Both the position numbers and the translations under genes were made by a program. The notes under the pieces were generated by a model. It saw nothing but the letters and a program-made list of their open reading frames with translations, made no database searches and had not been told where the DNA came from. A DNA stretch of 64,000 bases from Acidobacteriota bacterium (GTDB lineage Bacteria > Acidobacteriota > Vicinamibacteria > Vicinamibacterales > 2-12-FULL-66-21): assembly GCA_003222675.1 (NCBI GenBank), contig QHWT01000040.1, positions 1-64,000 of the forward strand, written 5' to 3'. Of the stretch, positions 43,981 through 52,856 are shown in pieces (position 1 is the stretch's first letter; each line of letters begins with the position of its first letter).

Positions 43981-45570
43981 ATGAGCACACGCCTCGTACG
44001 ATCGGCCGGCCTCATTGGCGCGGCCACGATGACGAGTCGCGTGCTCGGCGTCGTCCGCGAAACCGTCCTCGCCGCGCTCTTCGGCGCGGGCAACGACATG
44101 GACGCCTTCAACGTGGCGTTCCGAATCCCCAACCTGCTGCGCGACCTCTTCGCCGAAGGCGCTATGAGTGCGGCGTTCGTCGCCACGTTCACACGCCACC
44201 TCGCCACCCGCGGGCGCGCAGCCGCATGGCGCCTCGGCAACCTTGTAATGAACGCGCTGGTCGCGATTACGGTCCTCTGCGTCGTGGGAGCGTGGGTGTT
44301 CGCTCCCGGCATCGTGCGCGCGATCGCGCCTGAATACGCGGCGATCCCGGGCAAGCTGGATCTGACGATCATCCTCACGCGGATCATGCTGCCGTTCATC
44401 CCGTTGGTGGCCTTGAGCGTTGCCATGATGGGGATGCTCAACTCGCTGCGGCGGTTTTTCGTTCCTGCCCTTTCTCCCGCCATGTTCAACGTCGCGACGA
44501 TCGCGGCGGCGTTCACGATCGTGCCGCTGATGCCGCGGCTCGGATGGCCACGCATCGCGGGGATCGCCATCGGTACACTGATCGGCGGCCTCGGACAGAT
44601 CGTGTTGCAGTGGCCCGTGCTGAGACGCGAGGGCTGGCGCTACGCGCCCGTGCTGGAGAACCGCGATCCCGGCCTCCGGGAGGTGCTGCTGCTGATGGCG
44701 CCGGGGACACTTGGTCTCGCTGCGGTGCAGGTGAATGTATTCGTGAACACCGTTCTCGCCACCGGTGAAGGGACAGGCGCCGTCTCGTGGCTCAACTATG
44801 CGTTCAGGATTATGTACCTGCCGATCGGCCTGTTCGGTGCATCGATCGGCACCGCCGCGCTGCCGGAGATCGCGCGGCATGCCGCAGTCGAAGACCTCGC
44901 GGGCATGCGCCGCACCGTGTCGGGCGCGCTGCGCCTGATGCTGATGTTGAACATTCCGGCGACCGTGGGTCTCCTGCTCCTCGCACACCCGATCGTGGCG
45001 ATGCTGCTCGAGCGTGGACGTTTCGGTCCGGCCGACAGCGCAGCCACGGCAGCGGCGCTGATGTGTTATGCGCCGGGGCTGATTGGATATTCCACGGTGA
45101 AGATCGCCTCGCCAAGCTTCTACTCGCTGCGCGACAGCCGGACGCCCGTGATCGCGAGCGCGGTGGCCGTGGCAACGAACCTCGCACTGAACCTCACGCT
45201 CGTGCGCGTCCTCGGATTCCAAGGCCTCGCGCTCGGCACCGCCATGGCCGCGATCGTGAACGCCGCGATCCTGCTCGTGTGGCTGCGACGACGGCTTGGT
45301 GGGCTCGATGGGCGACGAAACGCGCAGGCCGTCGCGGCAATCGTCGCGGCGTCTGCCGCGATGGGCCTCGCGGTGTGGCTCACGCAGCACGCGCTTGAGG
45401 GCATCATCGCCGGCCGGGGCACACTCGTCCGCGCGGTTCGTGTGTTCACGTCGATTGGCGCCGGCATGATCGTCCTGACGGGGGCGGCGCGCCTGCTCCG
45501 GATCGAGGAATTCAACGAAGCGCTCGGCCGCGTGACCTCGCGGGCGACTGACGGGCTGCCGCGTGGCTAG
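43981..45570 (+). CDS. murJ: Lipid II flippase MurJ (MviN)
   Basis: 529 residues from ATG 43981. MurJ moves lipid II to the periplasm for peptidoglycan synthesis. Visible: the opening SAGLIGAATMTSRVLGVVRE, AFNVAFRIPNLLRDLFAEGA with its conserved basic residue, LIPLFSP-region equivalents, and YLPIGLFGASIGTAALPEIA. About fourteen membrane helices. A solute-polysaccharide flippase is the alternative, but the RIPNLLR motif strongly favours MurJ. It overlaps the following MFS gene by eight bases. Confidence 0.93.
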   Translation: MSTRLVRSAGLIGAATMTSRVLGVVRETVLAALFGAGNDMDAFNVAFRIPNLLRDLFAEGAMSAAFVATFTRHLATRGRAAAWRLGNLVMNALVAITVLCVVGAWVFAPGIVRAIAPEYAAIPGKLDLTIILTRIMLPFIPLVALSVAMMGMLNSLRRFFVPALSPAMFNVATIAAAFTIVPLMPRLGWPRIAGIAIGTLIGGLGQIVLQWPVLRREGWRYAPVLENRDPGLREVLLLMAPGTLGLAAVQVNVFVNTVLATGEGTGAVSWLNYAFRIMYLPIGLFGASIGTAALPEIARHAAVEDLAGMRRTVSGALRLMLMLNIPATVGLLLLAHPIVAMLLERGRFGPADSAATAAALMCYAPGLIGYSTVKIASPSFYSLRDSRTPVIASAVAVATNLALNLTLVRVLGFQGLALGTAMAAIVNAAILLVWLRRRLGGLDGRRNAQAVAAIVAASAAMGLAVWLTQHALEGIIAGRGTLVRAVRVFTSIGAGMIVLTGAARLLRIEEFNEALGRVTSRATDGLPRG

Positions 45571-46738
45571 CGTGCGCATTCATCCCACCGTGCTGCTGAT
45601 GGCGAGCGCGCACATGGTGGTCGATGGCTACGGCAATATCTACGCGCCGCTTCTGCCGCTGCTCATCCCGAAGCTCGGCCTCACGCTTGCCGCGGCCGGC
45701 ACCTTGACGATGCTGTATCAGATGTCGGCGTCGGTGGCGCAGGTGGGGTTCGGCCATCTCGCGGACCGCTGGCGTCCGCGACTGCTCGTCATGGCGGGAC
45801 CGATCATCTCGGTGTCGATCCTCGGCCTCGTGGGGATCGCGCCGTCCATTCCACTCCTTGCCGCGACGCTGATCGTGGGCGGACTCGGTGGCGCGGCATT
45901 TCATCCTCCGGCGGCCGCACTGGCCCACCGCCTCGGCGGCAGTCAGCCGGGCCTGGCCATGTCGGTGCACATCACGGGAGGCACGCTTGGCTTTTCGTTG
46001 GGGCCGTTGCTGTTCGCGCCGGTTGCGCAGCGTTTCGGGCTCGCGTGGACGCCGCTGCTCGTGGTCCCGGGCTTGCTCGTGATCGCCTTCTTCCTTTCGC
46101 GCGTGCCGCCAATTCCGTTACATACCGATTCGATCGCCGGCTTCGGTGCGCTGCGGCCGTACGCCAGGCCGTTGTCGCTTCTCTATTTGATCGTCGTCTT
46201 CCGGACACTGACGTCGCTGGCATTTGCCACGTTCGTTCCTGTGATGTTGACGCGGCGCGGCATGACGCTCGGACAGGCAGGCGCCGCCGTCGCTTTGTAT
46301 CTGTTCGCGAGCGGCCTCGGCGGACTCTTTGGAGGGCCGGCGGCAGACCGGTTCGGCGCGCGACGCGTGATCGCATTGTCGCTCGTGCTCTCCACTCCAT
46401 TCCTTCTCGCCGCGCCGCTGCTGTCGGGTTGGCTCTTCCTGACGATGCTCGCCCTCGGCGGATTCTTTCTGCAGTCGACGCTCCCCGTGAACGTGACGTT
46501 CGGCCAGGCGCTCGCGCCGGTGAGCGCCGCAACGGTGTCGTCCCTGATGATGGGATTCGCCTGGGGCACCGGCGGATTGAGCGCGCCGCTCGTCGGTCTG
46601 ATTGCTGACAGGTTTGGGATCGAGTCCACGCTCGTCGGGCTCGCGTGTGTGCCGGTGGTCGCTGCGGTGTTTGCGCTTCCGTTGCCCTCGAGCACAAATG
46701 GGGCGCGGATTTTGCGAGAAGGGGGTGTGGTACGATAG
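45563..46738 (+). CDS. MFS transporter, fosmidomycin-resistance (Fsr)-like
   Basis: 391 residues, GTG start. Twelve membrane segments with the first HMVVDGYGNIYAPLLPLLIP, the GHLADRWRPRLL loop-2/3 motif of the MFS, GGLGGAAFHPPAAALAHRL, and the second-half equivalent GGPAADRFGARRVI. This matches the Fsr-like group of drug exporters and related permeases. The substrate cannot be deduced. It is coupled to murJ and followed by a rhomboid gene 19 bases later. Confidence 0.85.
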   Translation: MASVRIHPTVLLMASAHMVVDGYGNIYAPLLPLLIPKLGLTLAAAGTLTMLYQMSASVAQVGFGHLADRWRPRLLVMAGPIISVSILGLVGIAPSIPLLAATLIVGGLGGAAFHPPAAALAHRLGGSQPGLAMSVHITGGTLGFSLGPLLFAPVAQRFGLAWTPLLVVPGLLVIAFFLSRVPPIPLHTDSIAGFGALRPYARPLSLLYLIVVFRTLTSLAFATFVPVMLTRRGMTLGQAGAAVALYLFASGLGGLFGGPAADRFGARRVIALSLVLSTPFLLAAPLLSGWLFLTMLALGGFFLQSTLPVNVTFGQALAPVSAATVSSLMMGFAWGTGGLSAPLVGLIADRFGIESTLVGLACVPVVAAVFALPLPSSTNGARILREGGVVR

Positions 46739-46757
46739 CTGTTCTGGACGCTCTGTA

Positions 46758-47498
46758 ATGCCCCGTCATCCTCGCGTTGCCAGTCTTACGTACGCCTTCG
46801 GCCCAGGCCCGATAACTCCCGCGGTCAAGTACCTGCTGTGGGCAAACATCGGCATGTTCCTCGCCACGTCGCTGTACGGTCCGTTGCGCGAATGGCTCGG
46901 CCTGGTGCCGGAGTACGTGATCCAGCGTCACTGGTTGTGGCAGCCGGCGACCTACCTGTTCGTGCACGGCGGAATCGTGCACATCCTCTTCAACATGCTT
47001 GCGCTGTGGATGTTCGGCGTCGAGCTCGAGCGCATGTGGGGCACGCGGTTCTTCGTCAAGTACTACGCAATCACCGGCATCGGCGCCGGCGTGCTGACCG
47101 TCGTCGTGTCACTGCTGCCGTTTCCAGCGACCCGTCACGTGTTTGGCGAGATCACGATCGGCGCGTCCGGCGCCATCTACGCGCTGCTCATCGCGTTCGC
47201 GCTCTATTATCCGCACCGGCCGATCCTGATGTTCATGCTCTTTCCGGTGCCCGCGAAATACTTCGTGATGATCATCGGCGCGATCTCGTTCCTGAATTCC
47301 GCGAGCGTGAATTCGCGGGTCGCCGAGTTCACGCACCTCGGCGGCCTGCTGATCGGGTATCTGTACCTGAAGGGGGGACGCGGAGGTTTCACCGCCGAAA
47401 TCAAATATCGCTACTTGAAGTGGAAGATGAACCGGCTCCGCCGCAAGTTCGACGTCTATTCCGGCGGCCGGTCCGACTGGGACCGGCGCGTTCACTGA
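46758..47498 (+). CDS. Rhomboid-family intramembrane serine protease
   Basis: 246 residues from ATG 46758; the track start lies inside the MFS gene. WQPATYLFVHGGIVHILFNM holds the conserved first-loop and HxxxN-type region. ITIGASGAIYALL supplies the catalytic Ser in GxSG, and FTHLGGLLIGYLY the catalytic His, so the dyad is intact. Six membrane helices are predicted by eye. The C-terminal cytoplasmic tail is short and basic. It ends immediately before a GCCGGGTCTAAAGACCCGGC palindrome. Confidence 0.92.
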   Translation: MPRHPRVASLTYAFGPGPITPAVKYLLWANIGMFLATSLYGPLREWLGLVPEYVIQRHWLWQPATYLFVHGGIVHILFNMLALWMFGVELERMWGTRFFVKYYAITGIGAGVLTVVVSLLPFPATRHVFGEITIGASGAIYALLIAFALYYPHRPILMFMLFPVPAKYFVMIIGAISFLNSASVNSRVAEFTHLGGLLIGYLYLKGGRGGFTAEIKYRYLKWKMNRLRRKFDVYSGGRSDWDRRVH

Positions 47499-47499
47499 C

Positions 47500-47560
47500 G
47501 CCGGGTCTAAAGACCCGGCCTTCCGCCTCAGGGGTCCACAAGACCCGGCCTACTCTGAAA
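47500..47560. repeat. Dispersed GCCGGGTCTAAAGACCCGGC palindrome and partial second copy
   Basis: The palindrome at 47500-47519 is followed by CTTCCGCCTCAGGGGTCCAC and AAGACCCGGCCTAC. It lies between convergent genes. The right part codes the last residues (SRPGLVDP) of the cupin gene. Confidence 0.8.
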
Positions 47561-47908
47561 ATACGTATCCGTGTGATCCAGCCAGTCCTGGCGGATCGGA
47601 CTGAAGACATCGAGCTCGAACGTGTCGTCGAGCGCTTCGGCCTGGTGCTGGACCCAGGACGGAATATGAAGGACTTCCCCTTCTCGCACCGTGATCTCTT
47701 CCCCGCCGATGAGGAACTTCAACGCCCCCTGCAGCACGTACGTCATCTGCTCGCTCTCGTGCGAGTGCATCGGCACGAGCGCGCCTTTTTTCAGGTAAAC
47801 CTGCGCGAGCATCTCGCGCTCGCCCGTGACGATCTTGCGCGAGATCATCTCGGTCACCTTCTCGAGCGCCAACTCGTCCCACCGATACAGGCTGACGGTG
47901 CCGTGCAT
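47528..47908 (-). CDS. Small cupin-domain protein
   Basis: 126 residues, one beta-barrel. Cupin motif 1 is [20 protein letters not shown] (two His, one Glu and the Gln-Met-Thr region) and motif 2 [12 protein letters not shown] (metal-binding His), so a metal site is likely. Such single-domain cupins may be enzymes or ligand sensors; nothing here decides. It is divergent from the E1 gene, with facing TATAAT elements in the shared spacer. Its last residues come from a dispersed repeat. Confidence 0.85.
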   Translation of the reverse strand: MHGTVSLYRWDELALEKVTEMISRKIVTGEREMLAQVYLKKGALVPMHSHESEQMTYVLQGALKFLIGGEEITVREGEVLHIPSWVQHQAEALDDTFELDVFSPIRQDWLDHTDTYFQSRPGLVDP

Positions 47909-47933
47909 CCAAAAAACCCCGAAAAGACGGGCG

Positions 47934-47967
47934 ATTATACCCTGCGGCCGGCGGCACGCCGTATAAT
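47934..47967. promoter_or_regulatory. Divergent -10 elements between cupin and E1 genes
   Basis: TATAAT on the plus strand (47962-47967) lies nine bases before the E1 ATG. TATAAT on the minus strand (47934-47939) lies 25 bases before the cupin ATG. Between the minus -10 and the cupin start is CCCGTCTTTTCGGGGTTTTTT, a short stem with a T run that might attenuate. No -35 match is seen for either. Confidence 0.6.
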
Positions 47968-47976
47968 TGTCGCCAC

Positions 47977-50115
47977 ATGAAAGGCGCAGTGAGCAACGCG
48001 AAGCGCGCGACAGAAGCGCCGGAGCGGTCCTACGAGGGTCTATCGGGCGCAGACCTTTTGCGCGCCTATCGGGTCATGGTGACCTCACGCAAACTGGACG
48101 ACAAGGAGATTCAGCTCAAGAACCAGAGCCTCATCTTCTTTCAAATCAGCGGCGCCGGACACGAAGCGGTGCTCGTCGCGGCCGGGATGACGTTGAAGCC
48201 GTCACACGACTGGTTCTATCCCTATTACCGCGATCGGGCGCTCTGCCTGATGCTCGGAGTCACGCCGCTGGAGATGCTCATGAGCGCTGTAGGCGCGAAG
48301 GACGATCCAAGCTCCGGCGGGCGGCAGATGCCCTCACACTGGGGACACAAAGGCCTGAACATCGTCTCGCAGTCGAGTCCTACGGGCACGCAGTGCCTGC
48401 AGGCGATCGGCTGCGCGGAAGCAGGCCGTCTCTACGACGAGATCGCGGAGATTCCCGATCGGATCTCGAAGTTCGCGCCGCGCGAAGTGACCTACGTGTC
48501 GGTCGGCGACGGGACGACCAGCGAGGGAGAATTCTGGGAGTCGCTCAGTTCCGCGTGCACGCTCAAGCTTCCTGTCGTATGCCTCGTCGAGGATAACGGC
48601 TACGCAATCTCGGTCCCCGTCGAGGTCCAGACGCCTGGTGGCGACATCTCGAAGATCGTCAAGTCGTTTCCCGGTCTGCTCGTGCAGAGCATCGACGGCA
48701 CGGACCTCGTCGCGAGCTACAACGCCATGACGACCGCGGTCGAGTACGCGCGCGCTGGGAAAGGTCCCGCGCTCGTGCACGCGAAGGTGATCCGCCCGTA
48801 CTCCCATTCGTTGTCCGACGATGAGCGGTTGTATAAGACGGCGGACGAACGGGCGGCCGAATCGAAGCGCGATCCGATTACGCGTCTCGCCGCGTTCCTG
48901 GTGGCCGAGGGGCTCGCGTCGGAAGCGGAGCTGCACCAGATGGTCCGCGAGGTGGAAGCAGAAGTGAATGCGGCGACCGACCAGGCGATCAAGTCCGAGA
49001 AGCCAGGTCGCGAGACGGCGCAGCGATTCGTGTACTCGCCCGACATCGATCCCACAGCGTCGGCCTTCGCATCCGAGGCGGTGCTGTCCGGCAAGCCCGA
49101 TACGATGGTTGCGGCCATCAATCGGACCATGAAAGACGAGATGGCGCGCGATCCGCGTATCGTTGTCTTCGGGGAGGACGTCGCGGATTGCACGCGCGAG
49201 AGCGCGCTCGAGACCGTTCCCGGCAAGGGAGGTGTCTTCAAAGTGACGCACGGTCTGCAGCGGGCGTTTGGCAGCGCACGCGTGTTCAACTCGCCGCTGG
49301 CAGAAGCCAACATCATCGGCCGCGCGATCGGAATGGCGACGCGCGGCATCAAGCCGGTCGTCGAAATCCAGTTCTTCGATTACATCTGGCCCGCGATGAT
49401 GCAGATGCGCGACGAGATGTCGATGCTGCGGTATCGCTCGAACAACGCGTTCTCCTGCCCGATGGTCATCCGCGTGGCGACGGGCGGCTATTTGCGCGGC
49501 GGCGCGCCTTACCACAGCCAGTCGGGCGAGAGCATCTTCGCGCACTGTCCGGGCATCCGGATCGCATTCCCATCGAATGCGCAGGATGCCGCAGGCCTGC
49601 TTCGTACGGCCATCCGCTGCGACGATCCGGTCCTCTTCCTCGAGCACAAGCACCTGTATCGCCAGACCTACAACAAGGGTGAGTACCCGGGCGCCGACTA
49701 CATGGTGCCATTCGGCAAGGCGGCTGTGCGCCGCGAAGGGACGGACGTGGTGGTGCTCACTTATGGCGCGCTCGTGCAGCGGTCGCTGCTCGCCGCGCAG
49801 CAGGCGGAGAAGGAGGGCATCAGCGCGATGGTCGTCGACCTTCGAACGATTGCTCCCTTCGACTGGAACACGATCGCATGGGCAGTACGAAAGACCAATC
49901 GCGTCGTCATCGCGCACGAGGATCAGTTGACGTGCGGGTTCGGCGCCGAGCTGGCGGCCCGGATTGCCGACGAGCTCTTCGAGAGCCTCGATGCGCCCGT
50001 CCGGCGCGTGGCCGCGCTCGATACGCCCGTCGCGTACTATCCCGACCTCGAGGAAGCCATTCTTCCACAGTCGAGCGATGTGCTGAAGGCGATCCACGCG
50101 ATCGCCAGATACTGA
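47977..50115 (+). CDS. 2-oxoacid dehydrogenase E1, alpha-beta fusion
   Basis: 712 residues joining both thiamine-diphosphate E1 chains. The alpha half (about 1-340) has [14 protein letters not shown], the [17 protein letters not shown] segment, and the ThDP/Mg site [14 protein letters not shown]...EDNGYAIS. The beta half (about 380-712) has [46 protein letters not shown] and [15 protein letters not shown]. It should decarboxylate a branched-chain 2-oxoacid or pyruvate in a mitochondrial-type complex; the E2 and E3 genes are not in the window. The ATG is nine bases after a TATAAT, close to leaderless. Confidence 0.92.
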   Translation: MKGAVSNAKRATEAPERSYEGLSGADLLRAYRVMVTSRKLDDKEIQLKNQSLIFFQISGAGHEAVLVAAGMTLKPSHDWFYPYYRDRALCLMLGVTPLEMLMSAVGAKDDPSSGGRQMPSHWGHKGLNIVSQSSPTGTQCLQAIGCAEAGRLYDEIAEIPDRISKFAPREVTYVSVGDGTTSEGEFWESLSSACTLKLPVVCLVEDNGYAISVPVEVQTPGGDISKIVKSFPGLLVQSIDGTDLVASYNAMTTAVEYARAGKGPALVHAKVIRPYSHSLSDDERLYKTADERAAESKRDPITRLAAFLVAEGLASEAELHQMVREVEAEVNAATDQAIKSEKPGRETAQRFVYSPDIDPTASAFASEAVLSGKPDTMVAAINRTMKDEMARDPRIVVFGEDVADCTRESALETVPGKGGVFKVTHGLQRAFGSARVFNSPLAEANIIGRAIGMATRGIKPVVEIQFFDYIWPAMMQMRDEMSMLRYRSNNAFSCPMVIRVATGGYLRGGAPYHSQSGESIFAHCPGIRIAFPSNAQDAAGLLRTAIRCDDPVLFLEHKHLYRQTYNKGEYPGADYMVPFGKAAVRREGTDVVVLTYGALVQRSLLAAQQAEKEGISAMVVDLRTIAPFDWNTIAWAVRKTNRVVIAHEDQLTCGFGAELAARIADELFESLDAPVRRVAALDTPVAYYPDLEEAILPQSSDVLKAIHAIARY

Positions 50116-50266
50116 GGTCCTTCCGCCTGAAGGCGGAAGTCACAAACGTGGAAACGGTGCAGGCCGCGCGGCCCCTCGATAATCCTGTGGCTTCCGCCTT
50201 CCGCCTTCGCGCGAAGCGCTTCCGCGAGACCGCCGCAGCCTTGGCGAAGGCGGTCAGGCGGAAGTT
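50116..50266. repeat. Repeat block CTTCCGCCTGAAGGCGGAAG plus TTCCGCCTTCCGCCTTC hairpins
   Basis: A palindrome just after the E1 stop, then at 50190-50266 a compound inverted repeat (CTTCCGCCTTCCGCCTTCGC ... GCGAAGGCGGTCAGGCGGAAG). It overlaps the supposed N-terminus of the next gene. Confidence 0.8.
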
Positions 50267-51272
50267 TTCGCTCGTCATCGTGCTCGCGACCACCGGTGTC
50301 ATTCACTCAGATGCCCGAGACCGGATCGAGGTCCTGCGATCGATCGGCGGCCTGCCGGCGCACGTGGCCGGCGCCTTCCGCACTCCGCTCGCATTCCAGC
50401 AGGCCGATGATGGCCGGTACTTCGTATTCGATCGGCGGGCTCATGCGGTCTACACGATCACGGGAGACGATCCGCCGCGCAAGATCATCGAGGTTGGACA
50501 GGAGCAGGGACGCGTGCTCGATCCGAGCGCGTTCGATATCGATCCCGCGGACGGAACCTTCGTCATCGCAGACGCGCCAGCGGGACGGCAGCGCGTCCAG
50601 ACCTTCACCGCAAGCGGCAGTCAGCTCGGAGGATTCACGCTGCCGGGACGCGAAGTCCCGCGGCTCACGCTCGGTCCCCTCGTGCTGAACGGCGTCGGAT
50701 CGCTGCAGTTCACGGGACGCAGCGTCCTCTTGAATCAGCCCGAGCGGGGCGCGCTCGTGACGGAGCTCGCGTTCGACGGATCGACGGTGCGCGCGTTCGG
50801 CGAACTGCGCGCAACAGGCCACGAGGCCGACTCCGATCTCCACCTGGCGTTCAACGCGGGGCTGCCGCTGATCGATCCGACCGGCGGGTTCTACTTCGTT
50901 TTTCAAGCGGGGATCCCGGTGTTCCGGAAGTTCGATGCACGAGGCGCGCTGCTGTTCGAGCGCCACATCGAAGGAGCCGAGGTCGATGAGTACCTGCGCA
51001 CGATGCCAACGAGCTGGCCTCGCCACCGTACCGAAGACGGCGACGTGGTCCCATTGGTGCCGCCCGCCGTTACGACGGCCGGCGTCGATCGCGGCGGTCG
51101 CTTGTGGGTGTCGCTAGCGGCGCCATTCACCTATGTGTACGACGCATCGGGAGACAAGATTCGCACAGTGCAGTTCAAAGGGGCCGACCTGCTCACGCCA
51201 ACGAGCCTGTTCTTCACGAAAGACGACCGGATCCTGGTGACCCCAGGATGTTACGCGTTCAAAGCGCGGTAA
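50148..51272 (+). CDS. Beta-propeller-like (NHL-type) protein of unknown function
   Basis: About 374 residues if GTG 50148 is used; GTG 50187 is an alternative and the true start is uncertain because the first 40 or so residues are repeat-coded. A hydrophobic stretch (KFSLVIVLATTGVIHSDA) could be an export signal. The body has repeated DxxPxDGTFVIADAP, YFVFDRRAHAVYTI and GFYFVFQAGIPVFRKFDARG units resembling six-bladed NHL propellers. No catalytic residues are evident. The role is unknown. Confidence 0.55.
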   Translation: METVQAARPLDNPVASAFRLRAKRFRETAAALAKAVRRKFSLVIVLATTGVIHSDARDRIEVLRSIGGLPAHVAGAFRTPLAFQQADDGRYFVFDRRAHAVYTITGDDPPRKIIEVGQEQGRVLDPSAFDIDPADGTFVIADAPAGRQRVQTFTASGSQLGGFTLPGREVPRLTLGPLVLNGVGSLQFTGRSVLLNQPERGALVTELAFDGSTVRAFGELRATGHEADSDLHLAFNAGLPLIDPTGGFYFVFQAGIPVFRKFDARGALLFERHIEGAEVDEYLRTMPTSWPRHRTEDGDVVPLVPPAVTTAGVDRGGRLWVSLAAPFTYVYDASGDKIRTVQFKGADLLTPTSLFFTKDDRILVTPGCYAFKAR

Positions 51273-51274
51273 CG

Positions 51275-51436
51275 TTTCGGGTCTCGGGCTTCAGGCCTCA
51301 GGCTTCAGGGGCTTCGGGTCTCGGGCTTCGGGTCTCGGCCTCGGGCCTCAGGCTTCGGGTCTCGGGCCTCGGGCCTCGGGCCTCGGACCTCGGACTTCGG
51401 ATCTCGGACTCGCACCTCGGACTCGCACCTCACCTC
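51275..51436. repeat. Long GGCTTCGGGTCTCGGGCCTC tandem tract
   Basis: About 160 bases of degenerate 7-8-base units (GGGTCTC, GGGCTTC, AGGCTTC, GGGCCTC, GGACCTC, then GGACTCGCACCTC). It separates the propeller gene from the convergent end of the gas-vesicle operon. No terminator hairpin is obvious. Confidence 0.85.
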
Positions 51437-51439
51437 GAT

Positions 51440-51847
51440 TTACATCAGTTTGCCCACCGGCCCCAGATCCAGATTGAGATCGTCGGGCGCGATGTCGAAC
51501 TGTTTCGCGAGATCGAGGATGGTCTCCCGCAGCCGCATCAGCGCCAGGCCCACCGACTCGGTCTCCTCCTCTGTCAGCGTGCCGTTCTCCATTCGCCGGA
51601 TCGCCTGGCGCTCCAGCAACTGACGGATCAGTTCGACGAGCGTCAGGACGAGCTTCAGCACGGATCGCTTCACGTCCTCCGGATCCGCATTCCACCGCGG
51701 CGGGCGCTCGGCGGCCACCTGCGCAATCTGCTTGCGGATTGCGTCAATCTGCGCCGCATCGGCCGGTTGGGCCATGCGCGTCTTCCGTGCGGTCTTCCGC
51801 TGCCTGCCCGCCCCTTTGTGCCGGCTGCCTCCGGAATGCCTTTTCAT
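51440..51847 (-). CDS. gvpK: Gas vesicle protein GvpK
   Basis: 135 residues, the last gene of the gas-vesicle operon. The core RWNADPEDVKRSVLKLVLTL, VELIRQLLERQAIRRMENG and LTEEETESVGLALMRLRETI leads to a C-terminus with the family DLNLDLGPVGKLM. A basic N-terminal tail of about 25 residues (MKRHSGGSRHKGAGRQRKTA) precedes it. GvpK is required for vesicle maturation; its molecular job is unclear. The ATG overlaps the gvpL-like stop by four bases. Confidence 0.93.
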   Translation of the reverse strand: MKRHSGGSRHKGAGRQRKTARKTRMAQPADAAQIDAIRKQIAQVAAERPPRWNADPEDVKRSVLKLVLTLVELIRQLLERQAIRRMENGTLTEEETESVGLALMRLRETILDLAKQFDIAPDDLNLDLGPVGKLM

Positions 51848-52503
51848 CCCAGCAGCTCCGGTACGAAAGCATATGGAGGAAACGGGCCGCTCAGCGTAGG
51901 CACGACAGAAGATGACGATGGGATCTGCGAAGCGGCCGAAAGATATGCGTCGATGCTTTTGCGCTCCACGAGGTGGTAGAGCGTTTCAGGTAGTGCAGAA
52001 CGCGAAGGCTCGTAGCGTTCGGCCGAGATGAACGGCGCGAGGCGGCGCCGGATCGACGAGAAGCGCGGCGGAGGCGTTATCGCGCGAGCGGCACGACAGA
52101 GATACTCCGTGCCCGACATCGTATCGGGCCGTTGGATGATCGTGGCGGAGGTTCGGCGCCGGTCCCTGCGTGGCGCGCGCCATGAGAACTGGGCGCGCCC
52201 GCGCACGAGATCGAAGGCCTCTGCCAGTTCCTCGTCCTTGCCGTCGAGCGCATCAGCAATCTCTGTCGAGTCGAGGAGTGTCCCGAAGCGCACCGGCAGG
52301 ATCGCAGGGACATGCTTCCACAGCCGGGCGACGACAACGTGATGCTTTTTCAACGCGCCCAGTTCAACTGGCGGGACGTCGGCCCGCCGTTCGGCGGCGA
52401 CATAACACGCGGCCATCTCCCTCACAGCGATCGGCCCACTCAATCCCTTTCCCGCTCTTCGCAACGGCGGCGCATCGAGCAGGGCGAAGACATACCAGGC
52501 CAT
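51844..52503 (-). CDS. GvpL/GvpF-family gas vesicle protein (third copy, divergent)
   Basis: 219 residues from ATG 52503 (ATGA overlap). MAWYVFALLDAPPLRRAGKG matches the opening beta strand of GvpF/L. HHVVVARLWKHVPAILPVRFG is the VxPxxFGT-type motif, and the C-terminal LSGPFPPYAFVPE is the GPWPPYxFV signature in altered form. The family caps and nucleates vesicle assembly through contacts with GvpA. It is the most diverged of the three copies here. Confidence 0.85.
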   Translation of the reverse strand: MAWYVFALLDAPPLRRAGKGLSGPIAVREMAACYVAAERRADVPPVELGALKKHHVVVARLWKHVPAILPVRFGTLLDSTEIADALDGKDEELAEAFDLVRGRAQFSWRAPRRDRRRTSATIIQRPDTMSGTEYLCRAARAITPPPRFSSIRRRLAPFISAERYEPSRSALPETLYHLVERKSIDAYLSAASQIPSSSSVVPTLSGPFPPYAFVPELLG

Positions 52504-52856
52504 CAGCGCCTGGCGCCCGGCATCACGCGGTCCGCGGCGCACAGGAGCGCGGACAGCCGGATGTACACCAGATCGACGTTCGCGAGCGCGAGAATCACGT
52601 CGGCATTGAGCACGACACCCTTGTTGAGCAGGTTGTCGAGCACGTCGAGCAGCGTCGACTCCTCATCCTCGATCGGTCGCGCGATCCGGCGTTTCGCGGG
52701 TGGCCTGCGACTGGGTGAACTCAGGGTCAGCTTCGGAACGAGCGGCCGTTCAGGCGGTGGCGCGACTCTCGGCCTTGTCGGCGGCTTGCCGCTGACGGTC
52801 GTATGCCGCCTGCGCGGCGACACCGTGGAATACCGCGGAACGCAGGGAGGCCTCAC
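52503..52856 (-). CDS. GvpA-family minor gas vesicle protein (GvpJ/M/S-like)
   Basis: 117 residues: a Pro/Arg-rich N-terminal region of about 65 residues (RPPCVPRYSTVSPRRRH, PPERPLVPKL) followed by one GvpA-like core, STLLDVLDNLLNKGVVLNAD, then ILALANVDLVYIRLSALLCA. The core matches minor GvpJ/GvpM/GvpS proteins, which are involved in nucleating the vesicle and are not its main wall. GTG start, coupled to the gvpL-like gene before and ATGA-coupled to the next. Confidence 0.82.
   Translation of the reverse strand: MRPPCVPRYSTVSPRRRHTTVSGKPPTRPRVAPPPERPLVPKLTLSSPSRRPPAKRRIARPIEDEESTLLDVLDNLLNKGVVLNADVILALANVDLVYIRLSALLCAADRVMPGARR

Noticed and set aside
43963-45579. 538-residue minus-strand ORF
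   Set aside because: Antisense shadow of murJ with His/Arg-rich composition typical of reversed GC-rich code.
48334-50097. 587-residue minus-strand ORF
   Set aside because: Antisense to the intact E1 fusion gene; no recognisable domain.
51275-51436. CRISPR array
   Set aside because: Units are 7-8 bases, degenerate and without unique spacers; no cas genes in the window.
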